Part shown: one piece after another, positions 16,708 through 25,486 of the stretch | Numbering within the stretch: the stretch's first letter is position 1 | Layout: each line of letters opens with the position of its first letter | Assembly (NCBI RefSeq): GCF_000017625.1 | Contig: NC_009712.1 | Span: 434,001 to 498,000 of the forward strand | Length of the DNA: 64,000 nucleotides | Reading direction: 5' to 3' | Source: Methanoregula boonei 6A8 | GTDB taxonomy: Archaea > Halobacteriota > Methanomicrobia > Methanomicrobiales > Methanospirillaceae | Program-made: the position numbers and the translations under genes | The notes under the pieces: generated by a model | Databases searched by the model: none | The model's input: the letters and a program-made list of their open reading frames with translations, nothing else | What the model was told of the DNA's origin: nothing

Positions 16708-18003
16708 TTACTTCGGGGATAACCGGTATTCCCCCCGGGGGACAAGAATCTCGAATTGTGCACCCTTCCCGGTCATGCCTGTCTCGGCAATGCTTATTCC
16801 GGTAGTTGCGAGGATCTCGCGGATCAGAAAAAGGCCAAGGCCGGTGTTTTTCCCATATCCCTTGAGGAAAATCTTTTCTTTCTCCGCGTCCGGGATCCCG
16901 ATGCCATCATCAGTGTACCGGATCACAAGGCCGTTATTTGTCTCATGTGCATCAAAGATGATCGTTTTCACATTCACGCCATGCCTGATGGAGTTCTCGA
17001 TGAGGTTGTAATAGACCTTGCCTATCAGCGGGTCGGTGAAAATATAGATACCTTTTTTCCCCGGGTCAAGCATGACTCCCTCGAGGGGGAGCTGGATAGC
17101 CTGGTCAAGTATCCCCTGGTATACATCGAACCATCCTGCATTTGCTGTCCCCAGTTCCTCGTAATAGCGCGTGAACTCGATCTGGCGGTCGATGGCTTCA
17201 CTGCAGGCCACCAGTTTGCTGATGTATCCCTGCAGGATGGGGTTGTCCGGGACCTCGTTTCTTACCATTTGCAGATAAACGCCAAGGCCGGTAAGCTGGT
17301 TTTTTATGTCATGGCGGGTGACGGAGGAGAGTATCGAGAGTTTCCTGTTGGTCTTCTGGAGAGCGTCCTCCGCAAGTTTGCGGTCATGAATGTCCACAAA
17401 CATCGGGATGAAATAGAGTGGAGCACCTTCCACATCCCGGACAAGACTGACCGAAAGACGCACCCATATCCTGTCGCCATTCTTTTTTACCAGATGCAGG
17501 TCGCGCTCATCGAGATCAGCCCTGCCACACATAAGGGCCTCAGCGCAACCGGCAAGATCTGCACTTTCTTTTTGAACCGTTATGGCAGGGATCGACAGGG
17601 TAAGGAGCTCTTCCGGGGTATATCCCGAAATTGTGCAGAGGGCATTATTTACCCGTATGAACCGGAGATCGGGAGAACAGAGTGCGGCTCCTACTGGTGA
17701 CTGGTCAAAAGTCCGTCGGAGGCGCTCCTCACGCTCCCGCAGGTCCCGTTCCACCCTGTGCCGGTTCTTTATTTCTTCTGCAAGGATACTGACATTCTCA
17801 TAGTACGGGCTGAGGAGGAAGTATGCAAGCATCACCGCAAGTCCACTTGCAAAGAGGCTGATAATCAGGTTCGAGCGCCAGTCCGGCTCGTACGGATAGA
17901 GGTACTGGCCGATAAACTCGAATGCCGTCATCGAGGCAAACGTGACAATGAAGATAAGAAAGAGCCTCTGATCGAATGGAGTTGGATCGGCTTTGGTCCC
18001 CAT
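16708..18003 (-). CDS. Membrane-anchored PAS histidine kinase
   Basis: 431 residues from the ATG at 18003 (a TTG lies one codon upstream). Two transmembrane helices at about 14-34 and 43-66 frame a short loop. A linker helix follows (RHRVERDLREREERL), one PAS/PAC domain at about 93-215, then LSSVTRHDIKNQLTGL carrying the phospho-acceptor histidine and an HATPase domain with NLIENSIRHG, DDGIGIP and YGKNTGLGLFLIRE. No receiver domain is fused and no response regulator is next to it. The kinase core closely resembles that of the large kinase at 6121-10026. The sensed signal is unknown. Confidence 0.9.
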   Translation of the reverse strand: MGTKADPTPFDQRLFLIFIVTFASMTAFEFIGQYLYPYEPDWRSNLIISLFASGLAVMLAYFLLSPYYENVSILAEEIKNRHRVERDLREREERLRRTFDQSPVGAALCSPDLRFIRVNNALCTISGYTPEELLTLSIPAITVQKESADLAGCAEALMCGRADLDERDLHLVKKNGDRIWVRLSVSLVRDVEGAPLYFIPMFVDIHDRKLAEDALQKTNRKLSILSSVTRHDIKNQLTGLGVYLQMVRNEVPDNPILQGYISKLVACSEAIDRQIEFTRYYEELGTANAGWFDVYQGILDQAIQLPLEGVMLDPGKKGIYIFTDPLIGKVYYNLIENSIRHGVNVKTIIFDAHETNNGLVIRYTDDGIGIPDAEKEKIFLKGYGKNTGLGLFLIREILATTGISIAETGMTGKGAQFEILVPRGEYRLSPK

Positions 18004-18149
18004 CAATGTTTATTATATATTCCGGTCATTAAATCCTTCGATTCTATGGGAAGATATACGAAGGCTTCCTTGCTTACCTCAATAGTATACAGGAAATTAT
18101 AGTTTCGGCGCACCTTTTCCTCTCTTCGGAACCAGCACGAAGGGAATCA

Positions 18150-18653
18150 TTATTGTTTTTTTTCGGAAACGTCTGAACCATTTTTTACCGGGGACAGAAG
18201 TGGATTGAGCTCGGAGATCTCATCTATCCACATCAGGTCGTCCAAACCAGCCTGTTGCACTCCTGCTTGTGCATTTGAAATTGCCCTGTCGGGGCTCTTG
18301 GCGGTTATCCCTACCGTTCCCGGCTCCGCACTGAGCTGGCGGGGTGCCGGACGAAGGGCAAAGGAATCCAGATTCCGATCTCCGGAATGAACCGGAGCAG
18401 GTGGAGCATGGGGGATAGTCCCGGTATGCCAGTGCGAGTCATTCCGGTCGAAGTACCAGGATCGTATTCTTGCACGATCTTCAAAGGATGCCCCCCGCTC
18501 GAGAACCTGCGGGATATCGAATTCGGACTGCCGGTACCTTCTTTTAATCTTTGACCGGTTGAGCATCGCAGGGATTATGACAAGGGAAAATTCGAGAACC
18601 ACAAAGAGTGCAAGGAAGAAAAAAATAATTGCATATTCAGAATTTGTGGCCAT
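18150..18653 (-). CDS. Single-pass membrane protein of unknown function
   Basis: 167 residues from the ATG at 18653 (MATNSEYAIIFFFLALF); an ATG at 18674 would add seven residues and neither has a clear ribosome-binding site. One transmembrane helix near the start (YAIIFFFLALFVVLEFSLVIIP) is followed by a basic segment (NRSKIKRRYRQ) and about 120 hydrophilic, Pro- and Ser-containing residues that are probably cytoplasmic. There is no recognisable domain. Codon and amino acid use look coding. I cannot assign a role. Confidence 0.5.
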   Translation of the reverse strand: MATNSEYAIIFFFLALFVVLEFSLVIIPAMLNRSKIKRRYRQSEFDIPQVLERGASFEDRARIRSWYFDRNDSHWHTGTIPHAPPAPVHSGDRNLDSFALRPAPRQLSAEPGTVGITAKSPDRAISNAQAGVQQAGLDDLMWIDEISELNPLLSPVKNGSDVSEKKQ

Positions 18654-18825
18654 GATAATAGTGATATATCTCATGATGTTGTAAGTTTTTTTCGGTGTTC
18701 TCTCTCAATGAGAAATCGAAATGAAAAAGATCAGGATCTTTACTGAAAAGGGTGTGCGGCCTTATTATTCCCTGAGGTATCATATATCTCCCCCGGACCC
18801 GATCTACCATTAGAGACCTGCCCTA

Positions 18826-18850
18826 ATCCGGGCCCGAATTGAGCCCGGAT
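18826..18850. other. Hairpin followed by T run
   Basis: ATCCGGGC (18826-18833) is perfectly complementary to GCCCGGAT (18843-18850), an 8-bp GC-rich stem with a 9-nt loop. The sequence soon runs into TTTTT at 18856-18860. On the + strand this could be a terminator or the 5' part of a structured RNA together with the next hairpin 20 nt further on. Confidence 0.5.
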
Positions 18851-18869
18851 GACCCTTTTTGGATCCCAT

Positions 18870-18890
18870 CGGAGCCCTTATCGGGCTCCG
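18870..18890. other. Second perfect hairpin
   Basis: CGGAGCCC (18870-18877) pairs with GGGCTCCG (18883-18890), an 8-bp stem with the loop TTATC. Its distance of only 20 nt from the hairpin at 18826-18850, in a region without genes, suggests a small structured transcript or a double terminator. Confidence 0.5.
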
Positions 18891-19243
18891 TTTCCCCGCG
18901 TTCCAAAATAAGCCTAATCCTGCCGTATTTTTGCAATCGGACGATTTTAACGAACCTCATAAAGGCCCTTTCCTGCCCTGATCTCATCTCAAACGTTCGG
19001 TCGATCCCACAAACAGAGGCCGTTTTTGGGGCTTCTGTGGCCGATTATGGGCATTATATGGGGCTCAAAATGGGCTTATTTTTTAAAATGAGCAGTTATA
19101 CAGGGTTTTATTTGCGACGAGGACGGAAAGTGGCACCTGTCCGGATTCTAGGGGGTGCTTTTCCTGTAATTTCAAACACGCGATCTTATCCATTTTTCTA
19201 ATCGTAACAAATGTTCCGGTTTTTTTTAAAAAGCTCGGGTCGG

Positions 19244-19595
19244 GAGCTAGAGATTCCGGAAAATATGCGGCTCAGCTGCTGAGGATTTTCAAAAATGTTC
19301 GGTCACGCTGTTGATGATTTTCAAAAAAGAGCAGGTTGGAATCTGAAGATTCTCAGAAAAGATCGATATGGTTTCGCAGCAAAAACAGCCAACCCACTAA
19401 TACTCATCACATTCTCCACCGGAGCCCGTACGCCCCCAGCGATTGTACACAAAAAAATCCGGTGCTGTTGCTGAGGATTTACAAAAAAGAATGACTTATC
19501 AGCCGAAGATTTTGAAAAATGTGCGGGCCCCGCACTAAAGATTCCGGAAAATGCGTTGCTTATCCGCCAAACATTTTAAAAAAATCACTCCATTA
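19244..19595. repeat. Degenerate tandem array with 32-nt period
   Basis: A motif of the form CTGARGATTTTCAAAAAAG recurs at exact multiples of 32 nt. The GATT of each unit starts at 19252, 19284, 19316, 19348, 19476, 19508 and 19540, with a CATT at 19572; the unit expected at 19444 has its GATT at 19441, and two units (19372-19435) are eroded or replaced. The downstream half of each unit is variable. Since 32 is not a multiple of three this is not a coding repeat. It is unlike a CRISPR because the copies are not identical and nearly the whole unit is shared. Function unknown. Confidence 0.7.
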
Positions 19596-19630
19596 CATCA
19601 GCATATACCGGCACGACACACTTGAGTATT

Positions 19631-20401
19631 TTATTTCGTTTCATCCTCCGCGGCGATACGTTTCGCCGCGAGCTCGCAATAGTGCGCATCGATCTCTACC
19701 CCGATTGCCTTGCGGTCGCACCGGGACGCGGCCACGAGCGTGCTGCCGCTTCCCATGAAGGGATCGAGTACGGTGTCGCCGACAAAGGAGAAGAGTTTCA
19801 TACAGCGCAGGGGCAGTTCTACCGGGAAGGGAGCGGGATGACCGATCCGGGTTTTGCGCTCGCCGTTAAACGTCCACAGGCCGTTGGTCCATTCCATGAA
19901 CTCTTCCCGGGTAATGTCGGACTGTCGCGAACCGCTTGTCTTTTTCCACGAATCCTTGTACAGCACAACAATCAGTTCCACCGGTGCAATCACATACGGC
20001 GCCGATGCACTGGCCCACGATCCCCACGCGGTCCGGCGTGAAATATTCCCTTCGTTCCAGATAATCGTTGAATGGTAGGCAAACCCGCACTCTTTTGCGA
20101 TCGCAGTGAGGTCGGCTCCCACGCTCTGCTGGCCCCCTTTGTTCTTGTCAAGCGGGATATTAAGGCAGAACCGTCCGTCAGGCTTGAGCCAGCCAAAACA
20201 GCGCTTCATCCAGCGCTTCGAGAATGCAAGGTACTCATCGTACGTAAGCCCGTCATCGTGCGAGTGGTACCGGATATCGACATTGTAGGGCGGTGAGGTG
20301 ACCACAAGGTCGATCCCCTGCGTCGGGATGGCACGGGTGGAAAAAATATCCCCGTTAATGATTTCGAGGCCATCTGCCCGGTAAAAGGTATCTCGTGCCA
20401 T
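19631..20401 (-). CDS. Orphan DNA methyltransferase (N4-cytosine/N6-adenine)
   Basis: 256 residues. The catalytic motif IV is TSPPYN (residues 35-40) near the N-terminus, and the AdoMet-binding motif I, DPFMGSGST (213-221), is near the C-terminus. This order is that of beta-class amino-methyltransferases, and SPPY favours N4-cytosine methylation. Target recognition would lie in the ~170 residues between. No restriction endonuclease gene is adjacent, so it is probably a solitary methylase acting in gene regulation or DNA marking, or a remnant of a restriction-modification system. It is the first gene after the repeat-bearing 950-bp region. Confidence 0.9.
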   Translation of the reverse strand: MARDTFYRADGLEIINGDIFSTRAIPTQGIDLVVTSPPYNVDIRYHSHDDGLTYDEYLAFSKRWMKRCFGWLKPDGRFCLNIPLDKNKGGQQSVGADLTAIAKECGFAYHSTIIWNEGNISRRTAWGSWASASAPYVIAPVELIVVLYKDSWKKTSGSRQSDITREEFMEWTNGLWTFNGERKTRIGHPAPFPVELPLRCMKLFSFVGDTVLDPFMGSGSTLVAASRCDRKAIGVEIDAHYCELAAKRIAAEDETK

Positions 20402-20496
20402 GCGGTCATTCCTGTATAAGGAGCGTTGATCGTTGTACCTAAAGAAGTTCCCGGGAGAGGATCGCCTTTTTTACCAGACCGCACTGATATTTCTCC

Positions 20497-20997
20497 ATGA
20501 GCGAGAAACCGGAGCCCGTAGACTATACCTATACCCCTATTGGGACGATACATTCCCCATTTAAGGATATTGTCGGTATGCCCATCCAGCCCACCGGTGC
20601 CCGGGGCATTCGGGGCACTATCGAGATCAGGAGCGATCTCAAGGGCGGGCTTGCCGATCTTGAGCGTTTCTCCCGGATCATCCTGCTCTATTCCCTGCAC
20701 CGCTGTACCGGTTACAGCCTGAAAGTCTCGCCATTCCTTGACCCTACACCCCATGGAATCTTTGCTACGCGATCGCCAAAGCGCCCGAATGCGATTGGCT
20801 TTTCCATTGTGCGGCTCGTGGGAATTGACGATTGTACTCTTACCATTGAGGATGTCGATATCCTCGACGGCACACCGCTTCTGGATATCAAGCCGTACGT
20901 GCCGGCGTTCGATTCCTATCCCGATGAACGCAGCGGGTGGCTTGGTGCGGTCGCGCATAATGCACAGCACGCGAAATCCGACGACCGGTTCCAGTGA
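20497..20997 (+). CDS. trmO: tRNA (N6-threonylcarbamoyl-A37) N6-methyltransferase, TrmO/TsaA family
   Basis: 166 residues. TrmO family motifs are clear: YTPIGTIHSPFKDIVGMPIQP at the start, GGLADLERFSRIILLYSLHR, the SFxDPxPHGIFATRSPKRPNAIGFSIVRL block and the LDIKPYVPAFD segment near the end. These beta-barrel proteins use AdoMet to methylate t6A at position 37 of tRNA. The match to family length (about 160) is complete. It begins a + strand run with DUF2124 and the purine genes. Confidence 0.88.
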   Translation: MSEKPEPVDYTYTPIGTIHSPFKDIVGMPIQPTGARGIRGTIEIRSDLKGGLADLERFSRIILLYSLHRCTGYSLKVSPFLDPTPHGIFATRSPKRPNAIGFSIVRLVGIDDCTLTIEDVDILDGTPLLDIKPYVPAFDSYPDERSGWLGAVAHNAQHAKSDDRFQ

Positions 20998-21058
20998 AGA
21001 TACAGAAGGGTGCGGAAGAGAACGCTCCATTGCTTTTGCATCCGATCCCTGATACACT

Positions 21059-21553
21059 ATGACAGAAAGTGAAGCCCTCCGTGGAATTCCCGGTATCCTG
21101 CGTCCGTTCAAGGAATATGTAAAAAGTCTTGGCCTCAACGAGGGTGACCAGATTGTTTACTACGGGTGCGTGGGAACCTGCACACCGTTTGTCGAATTGC
21201 TCGCGGTTGCGATCCGGGGTTTTCACCTTCGGCAGGTGTTCGTACCCCTGCTCGATGAGGCAAAAGCGCACGCGATCCATGATGTTCCCGACGTCGGGAT
21301 GCAGGCCGGGGGAGAACCGGTTGCGGTGACCGGGCCAAAAGTCCTTGTTATCATGGGAGGTCTTGCAATGCCCCTGATGCCGGTGACAAAAGAGCAGGTC
21401 CGCGACCTTGCCGCCCGTCATACCGGGGTAAAAGTGGTCGGGGTCTGTTTCCAGGACATGTTTGCCCGGGCCGGCTGGACCGGGACAGTGCCCTTTGATC
21501 TGGTGATAAGTGCGATGATCGATAAGGTGACCGTCACCCGGTCAGAACAATAA
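21059..21553 (+). CDS. DUF2124 family protein
   Basis: 164 residues. It matches a conserved methanogen family of unknown function (DUF2124): GLNEGDQIVYYGCVGTCTPFVELLAVAIR, FVPLLDEAKAHAI and KVLVIMGGLAMPLMPVT, with a CGTCTP-like cysteine motif (YYGCVGTC). The fold is probably Rossmann-like. It lies about 60 nt after trmO and 80 nt before purL in the same direction. No function can be assigned. Confidence 0.82.
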   Translation: MTESEALRGIPGILRPFKEYVKSLGLNEGDQIVYYGCVGTCTPFVELLAVAIRGFHLRQVFVPLLDEAKAHAIHDVPDVGMQAGGEPVAVTGPKVLVIMGGLAMPLMPVTKEQVRDLAARHTGVKVVGVCFQDMFARAGWTGTVPFDLVISAMIDKVTVTRSEQ

Positions 21554-21632
21554 TCATGTCACCCCATTGGGCCGGCAGACATACCGGCCGGGGACGGTAC
21601 GTATTTTCTTCTTTTACGGTACACCAGTAAGC

Positions 21633-24581
21633 ATGGCTTCTTTTGTCCACCGCATAGAAGTTCACTACTCAAAGGATCCCCGCGAGAAGACCCGGACAGA
21701 AAGGATCCGGGCGCTCGGTTTTGGCATCGATGTACTGCAACTCGTGGACGTGTACACGATCGCTACGGTCAAGCGTGATCTCCTGCCGGCGGAACTCGAT
21801 GAGATTGGCGCCCGGCTCACAAACCCTGTAGTGCAGGACTTCGTGGTGGACGAAGCTACGCATGCCCTTTTCGATTACGCAATCGAGATCGGTTTCCTTC
21901 CCGGCGTGACCGATAACGTGGGCACAACCGCCCGGCAGATGGTCGAGGACTACCTGGGCATCACTTTTGGTGAGGGGGAGATGGTTTCTTTCTCTTCGCT
22001 CTATCTGGTCAGGGGCAGGCTTTCACCTGAGGCCCTTGCCCAACTCCCGGCCACACTTGCAAATCCGCTCATCAACCGCGTAAGTACCAAGACCCGGCAG
22101 GAGTACGGCGAGACAGGTATGGATCGGATCATCCCGGAGGTACGGCTCCACGAGATCCCCGCTGCGGGCATCGTAGATCTCTCCCTCCCGGACGAGGATC
22201 TGCTGAGGCTCGGGAAAGAGGGGATTTCTGATCCGCAGACCGGCCAGCGTCGGGGTCCGCTTGCGCTTGATCTTGCCCAGCTTCACGCGATCCGTAACTA
22301 TTTCGACCGGGCCGGGCGCAAGCCTACAGATGTGGAGATTGAATCCCTTGCCCAGACCTGGAGCGAGCACTGCAAGCACACGATCTTTGCATCGGCCATG
22401 GACGATGATGTCCCAAAAGGCCTGTATAAGTCCTTCATCCAGGCGGCGACAAACGAGATCCGGGCAGAGAAGGGAGACCGCGATATCTGCGTTACGGTTT
22501 TTACCGATAACTCAGGTGCAATTGTCTTTGATGATGAGTATCTTGTGACCCACAAGGTTGAAACCCATAACTCTCCATCCGCACTGGACCCGTTTGGCGG
22601 GGCGCTTACCGGGATTGTTGGCGTGAACCGGGACACGATCGGATTTGGCCTGGGTGCCAAGCCCTGCATTAATGTGTACGGGTTCTGCGTTGGTGACCCA
22701 GCTTCGGAGCCGGCCCTCTACAGGGGCAGGGACCGGAAAAATCCCATTATATCTCCCCGGCAGATTCTCGATGGCGTTGTGCGGGGAGTCGGGGTGGGAG
22801 GCAATTGCTCGGGTATTCCCACACCGCAGGGCTTCTGCTGGTTCGATAACCGGTATGCGGGTAAGCCTCTCGTCTTTGCCGGCACGGTCGGCGTGATGCC
22901 CCGGGAACACAATGGCCAAAACCTCTTCGAGAAAAAGGCAGAACCCGGCGATCTCATCGTGATGATGGGCGGACGGGTGGGAAAGGATGGTATCCACGGC
23001 GCTACGTTCTCGTCAGAGGCCCTTGACCCGAACAGCCCGGTAACCGCAGTGCAGATCGGCGACCCGATCACGCAGAAAAAGTTCTCTGATGTGCTTGTCA
23101 AGGAAGCCCGGGATCTCGGATTGTACCGGAGCATTACGGATAATGGTGCAGGTGGCCTCTCCTGCTCGGTGGCCGAGATGGCAAAGGAATGCAATGGCTG
23201 CCATGTGGAGCTGGACAGGGTTCCCTTAAAGTACCCCGGCATGGCCCCCTGGGAGATCTGGATCTCCGAGTCGCAGGAGCGTATGACGCTTGCGGTCTCC
23301 CCGGAAAAAAGTGCGGAATTGATCGATCTTTGTGCCCGGAGGGGAGTCGAGGCCACTCTTATAGGGAAATTTACCGGTACGGGCCGGTGCGTGGTGGAGT
23401 ATGGCGGGAAGACCGTGATGGACATTGAGCTTGCGTTCCTCCATGATGGCCTGCCCAAAAAGCATCTTGTCACCCGGCAGGCGCCGGTGGCAGAGCCTGC
23501 TGTCGGGCCCCTCCCCCCCTGCCCGGATCAGCTCGGTGATACGCTGGCGGCCATGATCGGGCGCCGGAATATCTGCTCTACCGAATTTGTAACGATCCAG
23601 TACGACCATACAGTGCAGGGTGGCCATGTGCTTGGCCCCGTTCAGGGAAAAGGCCGGGTACAATCGGTGGCCACGCTCACCAAAGTCGTGCCCGGTTCGA
23701 AGAGGGCAGTCGGGCTCTCGCAGGCACTCTTTCCGTCCTATGCAGAGCTCGACCCGTACCGTATGGCCGGTGCTGCCATCGATCTTGCGATACGGGGACT
23801 GGTCGCAACCGGGATCTCCCCTGAGTCGATTGCGCTCCTCGACAATTTCTGCTGGTGCTCATCCGATGAGCCGGAGCGCCTGTGGCAGCTTAAGGAGGCG
23901 GCCCGCGGATGCTATGATTATGCCAAAGCCTTCGGGACACCATTCATCTCCGGCAAGGACAGCATGTTCAATGATTTCTCGGGATACGATGCGGAGAACA
24001 ACCGGGTGAAGATCTCTGTCCCTCCCACCCTGCTCATCTCCTCCATAGGTATCCACAGCGATGTGACCAAAGCGGTCTCGCTTGATGCCAAAATATCCGG
24101 GGATCTTGTGTACGTGATTGGTACTACTGAGGAGGAGCTTGCCGGGTCGGAGTACTTCGCCTTCCTTGGCGCCGGCGGGAGCACGGTGCCCTGTCTCGAT
24201 GCAGCGGCGGCACGGGTACGGTACCTCAGACTTTCTGATGCTATTGCCCATGAACTCGTGTCCTCGGCATATCCCGTTGGCCACGGGGGGATTGGCGTGG
24301 CCCTTGCAAAGGTGGCTATCGCCGGCCGGCTCGGTATGGACATTACCCTTCCCGGTGCCCTGCGCCCGGATATCTTCCTCTTCTCTGAAACGCTTGGCCG
24401 TTTCGTGGTCACGGTGGCACCGGATCACAAGCGTGCGTTCGAGCAGGCGCTCGGTGCCGATGCACTGTTGCTGGGAACAACCGGGGGAAGCCGGCTCCGG
24501 GTCACCGGCCGGACGTTCCTCTTCGAACAGGAGATCGCTACACTGGAAAAGGCGTACAAGTCATCATTTGGGGGGTTTTGA
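21633..24581 (+). CDS. purL: Phosphoribosylformylglycinamidine synthase, PurS-PurL fused subunit
   Basis: 982 residues from the ATG at 21633. The enzyme makes FGAM from FGAR, ATP and glutamine-derived ammonia in purine synthesis. Residues 1-185 look like two PurS-type beta-alpha halves (FVHRIEVHYSKDPREK and SSLYLVRGRLSPEALAQL). A linker follows, then the PurL core: LAQTWSEHCKHTIF at about 243, KVETHNSPSALDPFGGALTG at about 330, GGVGVGGNCSGIPTPQG, GMMGGRVGKDGIHGATFSS-like residues, TDNGAGGLSCSVAEMA and the second AIRS-like half with SGKDSMFNDF. The glutaminase is separate (purQ, 1 nt downstream). Bacillus-type PurL is about 740 residues with a separate PurS, so here PurS-like sequence is built in. 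Confidence 0.93.
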   Translation: MASFVHRIEVHYSKDPREKTRTERIRALGFGIDVLQLVDVYTIATVKRDLLPAELDEIGARLTNPVVQDFVVDEATHALFDYAIEIGFLPGVTDNVGTTARQMVEDYLGITFGEGEMVSFSSLYLVRGRLSPEALAQLPATLANPLINRVSTKTRQEYGETGMDRIIPEVRLHEIPAAGIVDLSLPDEDLLRLGKEGISDPQTGQRRGPLALDLAQLHAIRNYFDRAGRKPTDVEIESLAQTWSEHCKHTIFASAMDDDVPKGLYKSFIQAATNEIRAEKGDRDICVTVFTDNSGAIVFDDEYLVTHKVETHNSPSALDPFGGALTGIVGVNRDTIGFGLGAKPCINVYGFCVGDPASEPALYRGRDRKNPIISPRQILDGVVRGVGVGGNCSGIPTPQGFCWFDNRYAGKPLVFAGTVGVMPREHNGQNLFEKKAEPGDLIVMMGGRVGKDGIHGATFSSEALDPNSPVTAVQIGDPITQKKFSDVLVKEARDLGLYRSITDNGAGGLSCSVAEMAKECNGCHVELDRVPLKYPGMAPWEIWISESQERMTLAVSPEKSAELIDLCARRGVEATLIGKFTGTGRCVVEYGGKTVMDIELAFLHDGLPKKHLVTRQAPVAEPAVGPLPPCPDQLGDTLAAMIGRRNICSTEFVTIQYDHTVQGGHVLGPVQGKGRVQSVATLTKVVPGSKRAVGLSQALFPSYAELDPYRMAGAAIDLAIRGLVATGISPESIALLDNFCWCSSDEPERLWQLKEAARGCYDYAKAFGTPFISGKDSMFNDFSGYDAENNRVKISVPPTLLISSIGIHSDVTKAVSLDAKISGDLVYVIGTTEEELAGSEYFAFLGAGGSTVPCLDAAAARVRYLRLSDAIAHELVSSAYPVGHGGIGVALAKVAIAGRLGMDITLPGALRPDIFLFSETLGRFVVTVAPDHKRAFEQALGADALLLGTTGGSRLRVTGRTFLFEQEIATLEKAYKSSFGGF

Positions 24582-24582
24582 T

Positions 24583-25416
24583 ATGCCATCTGCACATGCA
24601 CCACCTTCACAGCGTCTTATCGGGGAAAAAGCCCTGATCATGAGCGGGTACGGGATCAACTCGGAGATGGAGACACGCGAGGCACTCTTTCGGGCGGGCA
24701 TGGATGCTGAGATTGTGCATATCAACGATCTGATTGCCAAAAGAGTGAGCATCTCCGATTACCGGCTCCTGGTTTTTCCCGGCGGATTTTCCTATGGGGA
24801 TGATACCGGTGCCGGCAATGCGTATGCAAACCGGGTGAGAAACAACCTCTGGGATGATCTCCTGGAATTCCTTGATGGCGATAACCTCGTCCTTGGGATC
24901 TGCAACGGGTTCCAGATCCTCGCAAACCTCGGCCTCGTGCCTGCCTTTGACCGGTCGTACGTACGGGAAATCGCCCTGATGCCCAACCGGAGCGGGCGGC
25001 TCGAGTGCCGGTTTGTCACGATCCGGCCTGCATCAGATACTATCTGGACGCACGGGATTGTGAAGATCTTGTGCCCCGTTTCCCATGGGGAGGGAAATCT
25101 TTCCTGTTCTGCTGAGACCCTGCAGGAAATCAAAAGAAATCGCCAGATCGCATTCACGTACTGCCGGGATGACCTGAGCCCTGCCGGTGGCGAGTATCCC
25201 TACAACCCGAACGGATCCGTGGAGGATATCGCCGGCCTTACCTCAAAAGACGGCAAGGTGCTGGGTATGATGCCGCACCCTGAACGGGCCATGGAGTTTA
25301 CCAATCTTTACGATTGGCCACTCTTAAAGGAGCAGATGCGAAGATCGGGTGAGCGGATCCCGGGAGAATCACTCAACATGGCAATCTTCAAAAATATCGT
25401 CCGGTACTTTGAATAA
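24583..25416 (+). CDS. purQ: Phosphoribosylformylglycinamidine synthase glutaminase subunit PurQ
   Basis: 277 residues from the ATG at 24583, which follows the purL stop after one base, so translation is probably coupled. Class I glutamine amidotransferase: the nucleophile is C107 in LGICNGFQ, the oxyanion segment is FPGGFSYGDD, and the His-Glu pair is in MMPHPERAMEF. It supplies ammonia from glutamine to PurL. The size is larger than Bacillus PurQ (about 227) because of an N-terminal extension and an insertion near 210-230 (DDLSPAGGEYPYNPNGS), as seen in many archaeal PurQ. Confidence 0.95.
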   Translation: MPSAHAPPSQRLIGEKALIMSGYGINSEMETREALFRAGMDAEIVHINDLIAKRVSISDYRLLVFPGGFSYGDDTGAGNAYANRVRNNLWDDLLEFLDGDNLVLGICNGFQILANLGLVPAFDRSYVREIALMPNRSGRLECRFVTIRPASDTIWTHGIVKILCPVSHGEGNLSCSAETLQEIKRNRQIAFTYCRDDLSPAGGEYPYNPNGSVEDIAGLTSKDGKVLGMMPHPERAMEFTNLYDWPLLKEQMRRSGERIPGESLNMAIFKNIVRYFE

Positions 25417-25486
25417 GCCCGGGTGGATTCTGAATTTTTTTTTAAAATTGTTCGATGACCTGGTGGAATGAAATCTTTTCTTACGG

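Larger units (their letters stand above)
18675..19630. other. Gene-free region of about 950 bp with hairpins and a periodic array
   Basis: No convincing gene is seen here. The stretch holds two strong hairpins (18826-18850 and 18870-18890), a middle part without obvious structure, and a degenerate array with exact 32-nt spacing (19244-19595) that ends close to the convergent DNA methyltransferase gene. A 120-codon open frame at 18839-19201 has atypical composition and no start context. The components are listed separately. Confidence 0.6.

Noticed and set aside
18839-19201. 120-codon open frame
   Set aside because: Starts inside a hairpin, has no start context and atypical composition; the region looks non-coding.
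19244-19595. CRISPR array
   Set aside because: The 32-nt units are degenerate over their full length and there are no identical repeats with unique spacers, nor cas genes.
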